Part shown: positions 8,279 through 15,120 of the stretch, piece after piece
How the letters are laid out: every line of letters starts with the position of its first letter
Numbering within the stretch: position 1 is the stretch's first letter
Source: DATAWZ01 sp036266975
GTDB taxonomy: Bacteria; Actinomycetota; Thermoleophilia; Solirubrobacterales; Solirubrobacteraceae
Direction of reading: 5' to 3'
Assembly: GCA_036266975.1 (NCBI GenBank)
Contig: DATAWZ010000065.1
Location: forward strand, 1-26,056
DNA: 26,056 nt
Position numbers and translations under genes: made by a program
Notes under the pieces: model-generated
Databases searched by the model: none
What the model saw: the letters and a program-made list of their open reading frames with translations, nothing else
Told to the model about the DNA's origin: nothing

Positions 8279-9531
8279 GCGCCCCGGATCCGTTCGCGGT
8301 GCTCGCCCAGCAGGTGCTCGGGGACGCCTCGCTGCGGCAGCGCGTGCGCAGCGCCGGGCCGCCGGCCGGCGTGCAGCCGCTGGGGCGCCGCGAGCTGCAG
8401 TCGAGCATCGCCGGGGTCGTGCTCGCCGCCGGCGGGGAGAGCCTGGTCCTCGTCCACGCCGCCGGCTCGCTCGGCACCGAGGTGGCCAGCGCCGCCCATC
8501 ACGTCGTGGCCCACACCAACCTCGACCAGCTGCGAAGCGTCCTGGGGCTCGATCACTCCAGCTCGGGCGGGACCCGGCTCGGCCTGCCGACGGTCGAGCC
8601 GAACCCCGAGGCGCTCCCGCCGGTCCCGGTCCAGACGCCGGTGCTCTACGAGCCGCCGAGCGCCGGGACGGGTACATCGGACGCCGCCGCCGACCTCGGC
8701 GGGGTGGGGATCGGCCCGTGGCCGGGGAACGTCGCCAGCCCGGAGGCGATCGCCCAGTGGATGGGCGACGCCGCGCAGTCCGCCGGCCTGCCGCGCGCGC
8801 TGCCGGTCATGGCCGCGCTGGTGGAGTCGAACCTCAACAACAACGCATGCTGCAACGCGGACTCGCTCGGCTACTTCCAGATGCGCGCGAGCGTCTGGAA
8901 CCAATACCCCTACGCCGGCTACTACCAGCACCCGGTCCTACAGGTGTGGTGGTTCATCGAGCAGGCGCTCACGGTCAAATCCGAGCACGTCGCCGCCGGC
9001 GACGTGAACTTCGGGCAGGACCCGTCGACGTGGGGCACGTGGGTCGCCGACATCGAGCAGCCGGCGGCCCAGTTCCGCGGTCGCTACGCCGATCAGCTCA
9101 GCGCCGCGCAGGCGCTCGTCGGGTCCGGCTCGCTCGCGCCCGGCGGATCGCCGTTCGCGGCGGCGCCGACGGAGGTCGCCACGAGCCCGCCGGCCATCTC
9201 GGGCGCCGGCGCGAGCCTGCCGCCCTCGCCGTCGCAGATCGGGGCGTCGGTGGCCTCGCCCGATGCGGTGTCGCTGGCCGGGTCGACGCCGTCGACGGGC
9301 GCGGCCGCGGGGGCCGACGCTGCCGTCCCGTCGAACGACTCCTTCTCGGCGGCCGGGGCGCCGTCCGGCACGGGAGCGGCCTCCGGAGCCGGGGCGCACG
9401 TCGCCTCGCTGCGGGACGCGATCCTCCGGCGGCTCGCGCGGCGCTCGGAGGGCGGGCCGGCCTTCGTGGGCGCCTCGGCGACGCCGGCACCGGCGGCGCT
9501 CGCCGACGAGCCGACGTTCAAGGCGCGCTGA
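8275..9531 (+). CDS. lytic-transglycosylase-like protein, no signal peptide, last gene of CIS operon
   Basis: This 418-residue protein carries an SLT/lysozyme-like domain at about residues 155-285. The likely catalytic Glu184 lies in A-L-V-E-S-N-L, followed by a GYFQM motif (199-203) equivalent to the GLMQ/GLFQ motif of soluble lytic transglycosylases. The substrate would be the glycan strands of peptidoglycan. The N-terminal ~110 residues form an unrecognised small domain; the C-terminal ~130 are Ala/Gly/Ser/Pro-rich and probably disordered. No signal peptide or membrane segment is visible, so export would need another route, such as loading in or on the CIS. The GTG start overlaps the M50 stop (GTGA). 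It may be a cargo, a cell-wall-penetrating component or a release enzyme. Confidence 0.78.
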   Translation: MSAPDPFAVLAQQVLGDASLRQRVRSAGPPAGVQPLGRRELQSSIAGVVLAAGGESLVLVHAAGSLGTEVASAAHHVVAHTNLDQLRSVLGLDHSSSGGTRLGLPTVEPNPEALPPVPVQTPVLYEPPSAGTGTSDAAADLGGVGIGPWPGNVASPEAIAQWMGDAAQSAGLPRALPVMAALVESNLNNNACCNADSLGYFQMRASVWNQYPYAGYYQHPVLQVWWFIEQALTVKSEHVAAGDVNFGQDPSTWGTWVADIEQPAAQFRGRYADQLSAAQALVGSGSLAPGGSPFAAAPTEVATSPPAISGAGASLPPSPSQIGASVASPDAVSLAGSTPSTGAAAGADAAVPSNDSFSAAGAPSGTGAASGAGAHVASLRDAILRRLARRSEGGPAFVGASATPAPAALADEPTFKAR

Positions 9532-9546
9532 GCGGCGCGTTCAGCG
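9526..9546. terminator. small dyad spanning both convergent stop codons
   Basis: CGCTGA and TCAGCG form a perfect 6-bp inverted repeat with a 9-base loop, and each arm contains the TGA of one of the two convergent genes. There is no T tract, so a role as a bidirectional intrinsic terminator is only a weak possibility. Confidence 0.25.
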
Positions 9547-10728
9547 GTCGTCGCGGTGCCGCGAGACCGCGCGGCCGAGTGCGCCGAGACGGCGGTGGTG
9601 ATGGCCCTCTTCGGGGGCCTCCTCGGCGGGGGCCTCCTCGGAGTCGGGCTCGTCCGGCGGAGCAGGCTCCGGGGGCGCAGCGGGCTCGGCGGCCTGCGAC
9701 GGGGGCTCCTGCGGTACCGGCTGCGCCGGCGCGGTGCGCCCGTAGATGGAGTCCGGCGGCGGCGGGTCGGCGGCCATCGCCTCGTACAGCGCGACCGGGC
9801 CCGCGAAGGTCATGAAGCCGTCGGTGAGCTCGCGGATCTGCCCGGCTTGCGCGGGCTTGGGCTCGATGCCCGCCTTGCCGTACCACCCGGACCCGAGCTC
9901 GTCGACCAGCACCTGGTCGAGCGCCGTCCATGCCGCGCCGGCGTCCGCGAAGCGCGCCTCGGGGTCGCGCGCCGTCATGCGCACGACCCATTCGGCCACG
10001 CCCGGCAAGACCGCGGCGTCGAGCGTGCGCGGATCGGGCACGTCGCGGCTCGCGTGGTTCAGCAGCCGGACCGCCGGCGCGAGGTCGTGGAACGGTGCGC
10101 CGCCGGTCAACGCCTCGAACGCGATGCAGCCCGCTGCGTACAGGTCCGCCCGCGGGGTGAGCTCGATTCCCATCGCCTGCTCCGGGGACATGTAGCCGGG
10201 CGTGCCGACCGTCGTCCCCATCCGTGTGAGCCCGTGATCGTCGCCGTGGAGCAGCTTCGCGATCCCGAAGTCCGAGACCTTGATCTCGCCGTTCGCGGTG
10301 AGAAGGATGTTCTCGGGCTTCAGGTCGCGGTGGACGATGTCCCGAGCGCCGGCGTACGCGAGCGCCGACAGGACTCCCTCGAGCACCGCACCGAGCTGCG
10401 GGAGCGACAGCTCGGTGACCAACGCGCGCAGGTCGCCGCCATCGACGAGCTCGAGGGCCATGTAGGCGGCGCCCTCGTGCTCGAGGTGATCGAGCACCGC
10501 GACGATGTTGGGGTGCTCGATCACCTCGCCGAACTTGGCCTCGCGTACGAACCGCTCGGTGGCGATCTCGTCATCGCCGATCGCCACCAGCTCCTTGAGC
10601 GCGACCATCTCCGCGTCGTCGCAGCTGGCGAGGTAGACGATCGCGTTGGCTCCGCGGCCCAGCTCGCCCAGGATCCCGTAGCGCCCGATGCGGCGAGTGG
10701 GGGCGCCCGCGCCCGGGCCGGTCGTCAA
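9541..10728 (-). CDS. soluble Hanks-type Ser/Thr protein kinase
   Basis: A 395-residue kinase starting at a TTG that overlaps the stop of the upstream PAAR-like gene (TTGA). The kinase domain (~17-275) is complete: Gly-rich loop GELGRGANAIV (21-31), Lys45, Glu63, HRDLKPEN (133-140), DFG (153-155) and an S-P-E-Q activation-end motif (181-184). A conserved-looking ~60-residue stretch follows, then a Pro/Ala/Glu-rich tail ending in a basic His/Arg-rich segment. There is no membrane helix and no PASTA domain, unlike PknB-type kinases. The gene converges on the CIS operon with nine bases between the stops. Type VI systems are known to be regulated by PpkA kinases; by analogy this kinase may control the CIS, which is inference. 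An in-frame extension upstream of the TTG looks non-coding and overlaps the PAAR-like gene. Confidence 0.9.
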   Translation of the reverse strand: MTTGPGAGAPTRRIGRYGILGELGRGANAIVYLASCDDAEMVALKELVAIGDDEIATERFVREAKFGEVIEHPNIVAVLDHLEHEGAAYMALELVDGGDLRALVTELSLPQLGAVLEGVLSALAYAGARDIVHRDLKPENILLTANGEIKVSDFGIAKLLHGDDHGLTRMGTTVGTPGYMSPEQAMGIELTPRADLYAAGCIAFEALTGGAPFHDLAPAVRLLNHASRDVPDPRTLDAAVLPGVAEWVVRMTARDPEARFADAGAAWTALDQVLVDELGSGWYGKAGIEPKPAQAGQIRELTDGFMTFAGPVALYEAMAADPPPPDSIYGRTAPAQPVPQEPPSQAAEPAAPPEPAPPDEPDSEEAPAEEAPEEGHHHRRLGALGRAVSRHRDDR

Positions 10729-11102
10729 GCGATCACCTGCACTTGGCCAGGGTAGACGGTTATCGTCAGGCCTGGGGGTCGTCCGTTGGTGAGCGCTTGA
10801 ATACCCTCGAGCAGCAGCGGCCTGCCGGCGCACAGCCCGGCGATCGACTGGCCGACCCCCGGCTCGGGAATCTCGGTGGCGACCAACAGGCACGGACTCG
10901 TGAGGGGCGTCGCCGGGATCGGGCACTCGACGATCACGGACCCCTCGAGGTCGCCGGACGCGAGCGCGGGCGCGCCGCCGACGAGCACCTGAAACTGCTT
11001 GGGCACGACGATGACCTTCCCACCGTGAGGGCAGATGATCTGGGCCTCGCCGTTCAGGACCGCACCGGGCATCGGTACAGCATGCGCCAATCGCGGCGCC
11101 AA
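10725..11102 (-). CDS. PAAR/DUF4280-like putative spike-tip protein
   Basis: A 125-residue protein with short beta-rich repeats resembling PAAR-like tips that cap VgrG spikes. The visible pattern is an I-C-P-H-G-G turn, then QVLVGGAPALASGD, a C-P-I-P segment, and near the end GRPLLLEGIQALTNGRP, echoing the paired gly-x-ala-leu repeats of DUF4280/PAAR-like proteins. A perfect AAGGAGG lies seven bases before the TTG at 11102, which favours this start over the ATG at 11072 (which would give 115 residues). The gene is translationally coupled to the kinase downstream. In Afp-type clusters the PAAR gene sits between gp25 and gpJ; here that slot is empty and this gene is the candidate replacement. 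Family assignment is by pattern, without a search. Confidence 0.65.
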   Translation of the reverse strand: MAPRLAHAVPMPGAVLNGEAQIICPHGGKVIVVPKQFQVLVGGAPALASGDLEGSVIVECPIPATPLTSPCLLVATEIPEPGVGQSIAGLCAGRPLLLEGIQALTNGRPPGLTITVYPGQVQVIA

Positions 11103-11109
11103 GGCGATG

Positions 11110-11116
11110 CCTCCTT
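11110..11116 (-). promoter_or_regulatory. Shine-Dalgarno AAGGAGG for the PAAR-like gene
   Basis: On the minus strand AAGGAGG is followed by a 7-base spacer and then TTG at 11102. Few other starts in this window have a recognisable ribosome binding site, so this one decides an otherwise ambiguous TTG/ATG choice. Confidence 0.7.
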
Positions 11117-11155
11117 GGGCGGCCGAACGGGCAGAATCGCCGGGCGAGCGTCCGG

Positions 11156-11174
11156 ATCCGGGACTTTCCCGGAT
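11156..11174 (+). promoter_or_regulatory. 19-bp perfect dyad, copy A
   Basis: ATCCGGGACTTTCCCGGAT has perfect 8-bp arms around a 3-base centre. It lies 43 bases before the 64-residue gene at 11217 and about 40 bases upstream of the PAAR-like ribosome binding site on the other strand. A second copy with covarying arms is at 14348-14366. Both copies are preceded by GG, followed by GTA, and have TCA-(C/T)-GCTGCCG about 20 bases further on. It is probably an operator or promoter element for the rightward genes. Confidence 0.55.
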
Positions 11175-11216
11175 GTAAATCGGTCACCCGCTGGTCACGC
11201 TGCCGGCTGTGGTCGC

Positions 11217-11411
11217 ATGTCTGTGAGCCGGCCAGGGGAGAGCGCGGACCGTTCGGACGCCGCCACCGAGTTGATGCTGCGGCTCGCCGTGGACGGCGAG
11301 GGGCGCCCGTCGGGGATGCTCCGCACGGCCGACGGACACGAGGTCCCGTTCGCGGGCTGGCTGGGGCTCATGTCCGAGCTGTCGCGCCTGCTGGACCTCG
11401 ACGGTCGCTGA
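11217..11411 (+). CDS. small hypothetical protein, 64 residues
   Basis: I do not recognise this small acidic protein. It starts at ATG 11217 without a clear ribosome binding site; an in-frame GTG two codons later is possible. The body pattern is E-L-M-L-R-L-A-V-D-G-E-G-R-P-S-G-M-L, then HEVPFAGWLGLMSELSRLLDL, suggesting a beta hairpin followed by an amphipathic helix. It lies downstream of dyad copy A and 49 bases before the large LuxR-type regulator, so the two may share a transcript. Codon use is GC-rich like its neighbours. Confidence 0.5.
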   Translation: MSVSRPGESADRSDAATELMLRLAVDGEGRPSGMLRTADGHEVPFAGWLGLMSELSRLLDLDGR

Positions 11412-11460
11412 CCGGCCGATCCCGCGCCGGTGAGCGCCCGCGAGTAGTCTTCGGCCGAGC

Positions 11461-14262
11461 TTGGCCGGCTACGCAGACCGCCCCGAGGGCAGCTGGGCCT
11501 CCGTGGTATCGGAGCCGCCGCCGCTGCCGCTGCACGAGCGCGGGACCGCGCTCGCGGCCATTGACGAGCTGATCGCCGCCGCCGAGGGCGGCAGCGGCGG
11601 GGCCTTGTTCCTGATCGGCGATCCCGGGCTGGGCAAGAGCGCGCTCGTCGACCGGGCCCGGGCCACCGTTGGCGGGGACACGCGCGTGCTGCTCGCCCGC
11701 GGTACGCCGGCCGAGCGTGACCTGGCCTTCGCCTACAGCGAGCAGATCACCGGCGCGCTGCCGGCGCCCGATTCAACCGCCGAGGCCCTTCCGTCGGACC
11801 CGCACGAGCGGCGGGCGAGCTTCCACGACCTCGCGCGCGGTCAGATCCGCAGCTGGACGGAGGGGGGACCGCTCATCGTCCTGCTCGACGACCTGCACTG
11901 GGCCGATCCGGACTCGATCGGCCTGATCGCGTTCCTGGTGCGCCGCCTGGCGTCGCTGCCCGTGGCGATGATCGCCACCCTGCGCCCGTGGCCGCCCGAG
12001 GCGCTCGGCACCGTCCAGGAGCTCGTGGCCGACGGCGGCGTGACCGCGCACTGGCTGGCGCCGCTGCGCCGCGAGTCCAGCGACCGGCTGTTCGCCGAGC
12101 TGATCGGCCGCGAGCCGACGCCGGAGATGGCCGAACGCAGCTGGCAGCTCAGCGCGGGGAACCCACTGCTGATCGGCGAGGCCGCCCGCGCGGCGCGCGA
12201 GGATGACCTGCCCCCCGGCGGCGCGCGCATGCGCCGGCCGCTGCTGCTCAGCCACCTCGCCGGACTGTCCGCCCCCGCCGTGGCCTGCGCGCAGGCGGCC
12301 GCCGTGGTGGGCGGGCGCGCTCGGCTGGGCCTGCTGGAGGCCGTCGCCGCCGTGCCCGAGGAGGAGTTCGTCGCCGGCCTGGATGCGCTCGTGCAGGCCG
12401 GGGTGGTGCACGTCGCCGAGGATGGGCGCATCGAGCTCGTGCACGACCTCGTCGGCTCGGCGATCTACGAGGACATCGCCCCGGCCCATCGGGCGCGGCT
12501 GCACCGGCGCGCGTTCGACTATCACGTCGGGCGCGAGGACGCGGCGCAGGCCGGTCCGCACGCGATGCCGGCGGGCCTCACCGGCGACGCGAGCGCGATC
12601 GACATCCTGCTGCGCGCCGGCCGCCTCGCGATCGCCGCCGGGGCGGTCGAGACCGGGCTGGCGCACATCAGCGGCGCGGTGGAGCTCGGCTCGCCCGAGC
12701 CCGACGACGAGCTGCTGCTCGAGTACGGCGACGCCCTGTTCCTCACCGGTCGCAGCGCCCGCGCGCTCGAGGTCTTCGAGCGGCTCAGCCGCCGGCCGCT
12801 CGGCGGCGAGCGGCGGACCGTTGCGCTGATGAAGCTCGCTCGCGCGCGGGCCTTCAACGGTGCGTTCGGCGAGGCGATGCGGACCTACGAGGACCTGCTC
12901 GCCGATGGCGAGGCGCTCGGGGACATGGCCCTCTCGGTGGTGCTCGAACGAGCGCACGTCGTCTGGGAGCGCGACGGACCCGGACCCGCGCTCGAGTCCC
13001 TCGGGCGCGACGTCGCCGGCGTGGGCGCGGTCGACGCGCTCCCCGGCGGCGAGCTGCTCGCGACCACCGAGTGGTACTTCAAGCTGCAGACCGGCGATAG
13101 GGCCGGGCTGGCCGCGCTCGAGCACATGGCCCAGACGGCACAGACGCAGATCGCCGCTCCCGAGGGCGGGGACGTGCAGTCGATGAGCGTGATCTCCCAC
13201 GTCGTGCCGATCTTCGCGATGAGCGACCGGTTCGCCGACGCCCTCGAGCTGATCGAGTACGGCTGCTCGCGCACTTGGGCCGCCGGGACGCCGCGTGCGG
13301 CGATCCCGCTGCGGATCTCCCGGCTCGGCATCCTGCTCTCGCAGGGACGGCTCGCCGAGGTGCTGGGCGAGGCGGACGACATCGAGGATGAGCTCGAGCT
13401 CGACCACCTCACCGGCCCGCACGTGACGCTGTGCCGTGCCCAGGCGCTCGTCGCGCTCGGTCGCACGACCGAGGCCGCCGCCCTGTGCGCGCCGCTCGAG
13501 CGGGACTCCGCCGGTCACTCCTGGTATGCGCGGCTCAACCTCGCCAGCGTGCGCGGCCAGCGACTGCTCGTCGAGGGACGCGCGATCGAGGCGGTGGCCG
13601 CCTATCGCGAGGTCGAGGGGCAGGTCGAGCGCATCGGGCTGGGTGAGCCGTGCACTCCGCGGTGGGCGGCCGGGGCGATCGAGGCCGGGTTCGCCGCGGG
13701 CGCGCTGGACGACGTCGAGCGCCTGACCGGGTGGCTCGAGCGCCACGCGGGCGGGCCATCCCGGTGGCCGGACATGATCGCCGCCGGCGGTCGGGCGGGG
13801 CTCGCCGCCGAGCGGGGCAACGACGCGGGCGCCGAGCAGCTCTACCTGCAGGCGCTCGCCGAGCCGTGCGTGACGCCACTCGAACGCGCCGCGATCGCGC
13901 TCCGGTACGGGGCCTGGCTGCGCCGCTGCGGTCAGGCCACTCGGGCGCGGCCGCTGCTGGCCGAGGCGGGCCAGGTCGCCGACCCGTGTGGTGCCGCCCC
14001 GCTGGTCGCGGCCGCGAACGCCGAGCTGCGGGCCGCGGGCGGGCGTCGCCGGCGCGCCGCGGCGACCGAGGGCCTGACCGTCCAGGAGGAGCGCGTCGCG
14101 CACCTGGCGGCCACCGGAGCGACGGTGCGGGAGATCGCCCAGACGCTGTCGGTCTCGCCGCGGACGGTGGAGACGCACCTCTCACACGTGTACGTGAAGC
14201 TCGGCGTGCACTCCAAGCAGGAGCTGCGCCGCCGCCGGACCGAGCTTCGCCTCGGCCAATAG
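11461..14262 (+). CDS. large LuxR-family ATPase regulator (AAA/TPR/HTH, LAL-like)
   Basis: A 933-residue one-component transcription factor of the LAL/MalT-like type. An ATPase domain occupies ~25-260, with Walker A G-D-P-G-L-G-K-S at 53-60 and Walker B LIVLLDDLHWAD around 139-150. A long helical region of TPR-like repeats (~300-860) probably binds a signal or protein partner. The C-terminal LuxR helix-turn-helix (~872-928) has the usual LTVQEERVAHLAATG, REIAQTLSVSPRTVETHLSHVYVKLGV pattern. The start is uncertain: TTG 11461 gives 933 residues and GTG 11503 gives 919; neither has a convincing ribosome binding site. Target genes are unknown; the neighbouring CIS, kinase/PAAR and secreted-protein genes are candidates. 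Confidence 0.88.
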   Translation: MAGYADRPEGSWASVVSEPPPLPLHERGTALAAIDELIAAAEGGSGGALFLIGDPGLGKSALVDRARATVGGDTRVLLARGTPAERDLAFAYSEQITGALPAPDSTAEALPSDPHERRASFHDLARGQIRSWTEGGPLIVLLDDLHWADPDSIGLIAFLVRRLASLPVAMIATLRPWPPEALGTVQELVADGGVTAHWLAPLRRESSDRLFAELIGREPTPEMAERSWQLSAGNPLLIGEAARAAREDDLPPGGARMRRPLLLSHLAGLSAPAVACAQAAAVVGGRARLGLLEAVAAVPEEEFVAGLDALVQAGVVHVAEDGRIELVHDLVGSAIYEDIAPAHRARLHRRAFDYHVGREDAAQAGPHAMPAGLTGDASAIDILLRAGRLAIAAGAVETGLAHISGAVELGSPEPDDELLLEYGDALFLTGRSARALEVFERLSRRPLGGERRTVALMKLARARAFNGAFGEAMRTYEDLLADGEALGDMALSVVLERAHVVWERDGPGPALESLGRDVAGVGAVDALPGGELLATTEWYFKLQTGDRAGLAALEHMAQTAQTQIAAPEGGDVQSMSVISHVVPIFAMSDRFADALELIEYGCSRTWAAGTPRAAIPLRISRLGILLSQGRLAEVLGEADDIEDELELDHLTGPHVTLCRAQALVALGRTTEAAALCAPLERDSAGHSWYARLNLASVRGQRLLVEGRAIEAVAAYREVEGQVERIGLGEPCTPRWAAGAIEAGFAAGALDDVERLTGWLERHAGGPSRWPDMIAAGGRAGLAAERGNDAGAEQLYLQALAEPCVTPLERAAIALRYGAWLRRCGQATRARPLLAEAGQVADPCGAAPLVAAANAELRAAGGRRRRAAATEGLTVQEERVAHLAATGATVREIAQTLSVSPRTVETHLSHVYVKLGVHSKQELRRRRTELRLGQ

Positions 14263-14347
14263 CCGCGCGCCGCGCCGCTGTCAACGCGCCGACGTTCGCC
14301 CATGGGTCGATGTACGTACCCTGACGGGATGTGTCGTTTGACTAAGG

Positions 14348-14366
14348 ATCGGGGAAAGTCCCCGAT
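14348..14366 (+). promoter_or_regulatory. 19-bp perfect dyad, copy B
   Basis: ATCGGGGAAAGTCCCCGAT has perfect 8-bp arms around a 3-base centre and ends 36 bases before the GTG of the LuxR-type gene at 14403. Compared with copy A (11156-11174), the fourth base of one arm changed from C to G and its partner from G to C, so pairing is kept, and the centre AAG is the reverse complement of CTT. Flanks GG and GTA are shared. Confidence 0.55.
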
Positions 14367-14402
14367 GTACGCCGGGCGTGCAATGCGTCATGCTGCCGTA
14401 CG

Positions 14403-15119
14403 GTGGCGACCACGGTGAGTAGGGCGAGCCTTTCCGTTGAGCGCACACGACCGTCGGCGACGGTCGTCGTGGGCCGCGATTCCGCTCCGCCTCCCGCTCC
14501 CGTCGGGGTGGGCCTCGAGGTGATGATCGTGATCGGCCAGGCCATCGCGCGGCGCGGTTGCGCCGCGTGCCTGGACCGCGTCGAGGGGCTCGGCCGCACC
14601 GAGGAAGCCGCCTCGATCGACGACGCCTGGGCCAACCCTGCGCTGGCCGAGGTCGACGTGGTCGTGCTCGACGTCGACCTCGACGGAGCCGCGGAGTTCG
14701 TCGTCGAGTTGCTCGAGTTCACCGCCACCCGCGTGCTGGCGCTCGGCTCGCGCCGCGATCCCGGCGGGCTCGCCGCCGTCTTGGAGCGCGGCGCCTCCGC
14801 CGGCCTGGAGATCGACGCGCTCACGGCCGAGGGGCTGGTGGCCGCGGTACGGGCCACCGGCGCCGGAGCGCCGTTGCTCGAGGCCCGCCCGAGCTGGAGC
14901 GGGATGCCGATCCATGTGCCGGTGCCGGCGCAGCTCAGCGAACGCGAGCAGGGCGTCCTGCGGCTCGTCGCGGCCGGGATGCCGACCCGAGAGGTCGCGC
15001 TGGAGCTGCACTACAGCGAGCGGACGGTCAAGAAGGTGCTCAGCGACGTCGTCGTCAAGCTCGGCGCGCGCAGCCGCTCGCACGCGATCGCCAGCGCGGT
15101 ACGCCAGGGCATCATCTGA
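14403..15119 (+). CDS. LuxR/NarL-type regulator with degenerate receiver
   Basis: A 238-residue protein with a C-terminal LuxR helix-turn-helix (~178-236; pattern LSEREQGVLRLVAAGMPTREVA then SERTVKKVLSDVVVKLGARSR). The N-terminal part follows a receiver outline: Asp90 in V-V-V-L-D-V-D-L-D sits where the phosphorylated Asp would be. However, the acidic pair normally near the N-terminus is not evident, the switch Lys region is replaced by L-E-I-D-A-L-T, and a Pro-rich insertion follows the first strand. It may be phosphorylation-independent. GTG 14403 is the annotated start, with GTG 14415 possible; neither has a clear ribosome binding site. No sensor kinase gene is adjacent. Its stop is one base from the stop of the convergent secreted-protein gene. 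Confidence 0.82.
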   Translation: MATTVSRASLSVERTRPSATVVVGRDSAPPPAPVGVGLEVMIVIGQAIARRGCAACLDRVEGLGRTEEAASIDDAWANPALAEVDVVVLDVDLDGAAEFVVELLEFTATRVLALGSRRDPGGLAAVLERGASAGLEIDALTAEGLVAAVRATGAGAPLLEARPSWSGMPIHVPVPAQLSEREQGVLRLVAAGMPTREVALELHYSERTVKKVLSDVVVKLGARSRSHAIASAVRQGII

Positions 15120-15120
15120 C

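Noticed and set aside
1..9531. Prophage or type VI secretion locus instead of CIS
   Set aside because: No capsid, terminase, portal, lysis or integrase genes, and no Tss membrane-complex genes; the long gpJ form with gp25, gpI and envelope accessory genes fits an eCIS-type cluster better, though upstream genes are not visible.
10729..11187. In-frame upstream extension of the kinase to a start near 11187
   Set aside because: The extension is Arg-rich, overlaps the PAAR-like gene completely, and the TTG at 10728 gives a normal kinase N-terminus with a TTGA overlap.
14338..14343. TTGACT as a -35 box for the LuxR-type gene
   Set aside because: No TAnnnT-like hexamer at 16-19 bases downstream; that space is occupied by the dyad.
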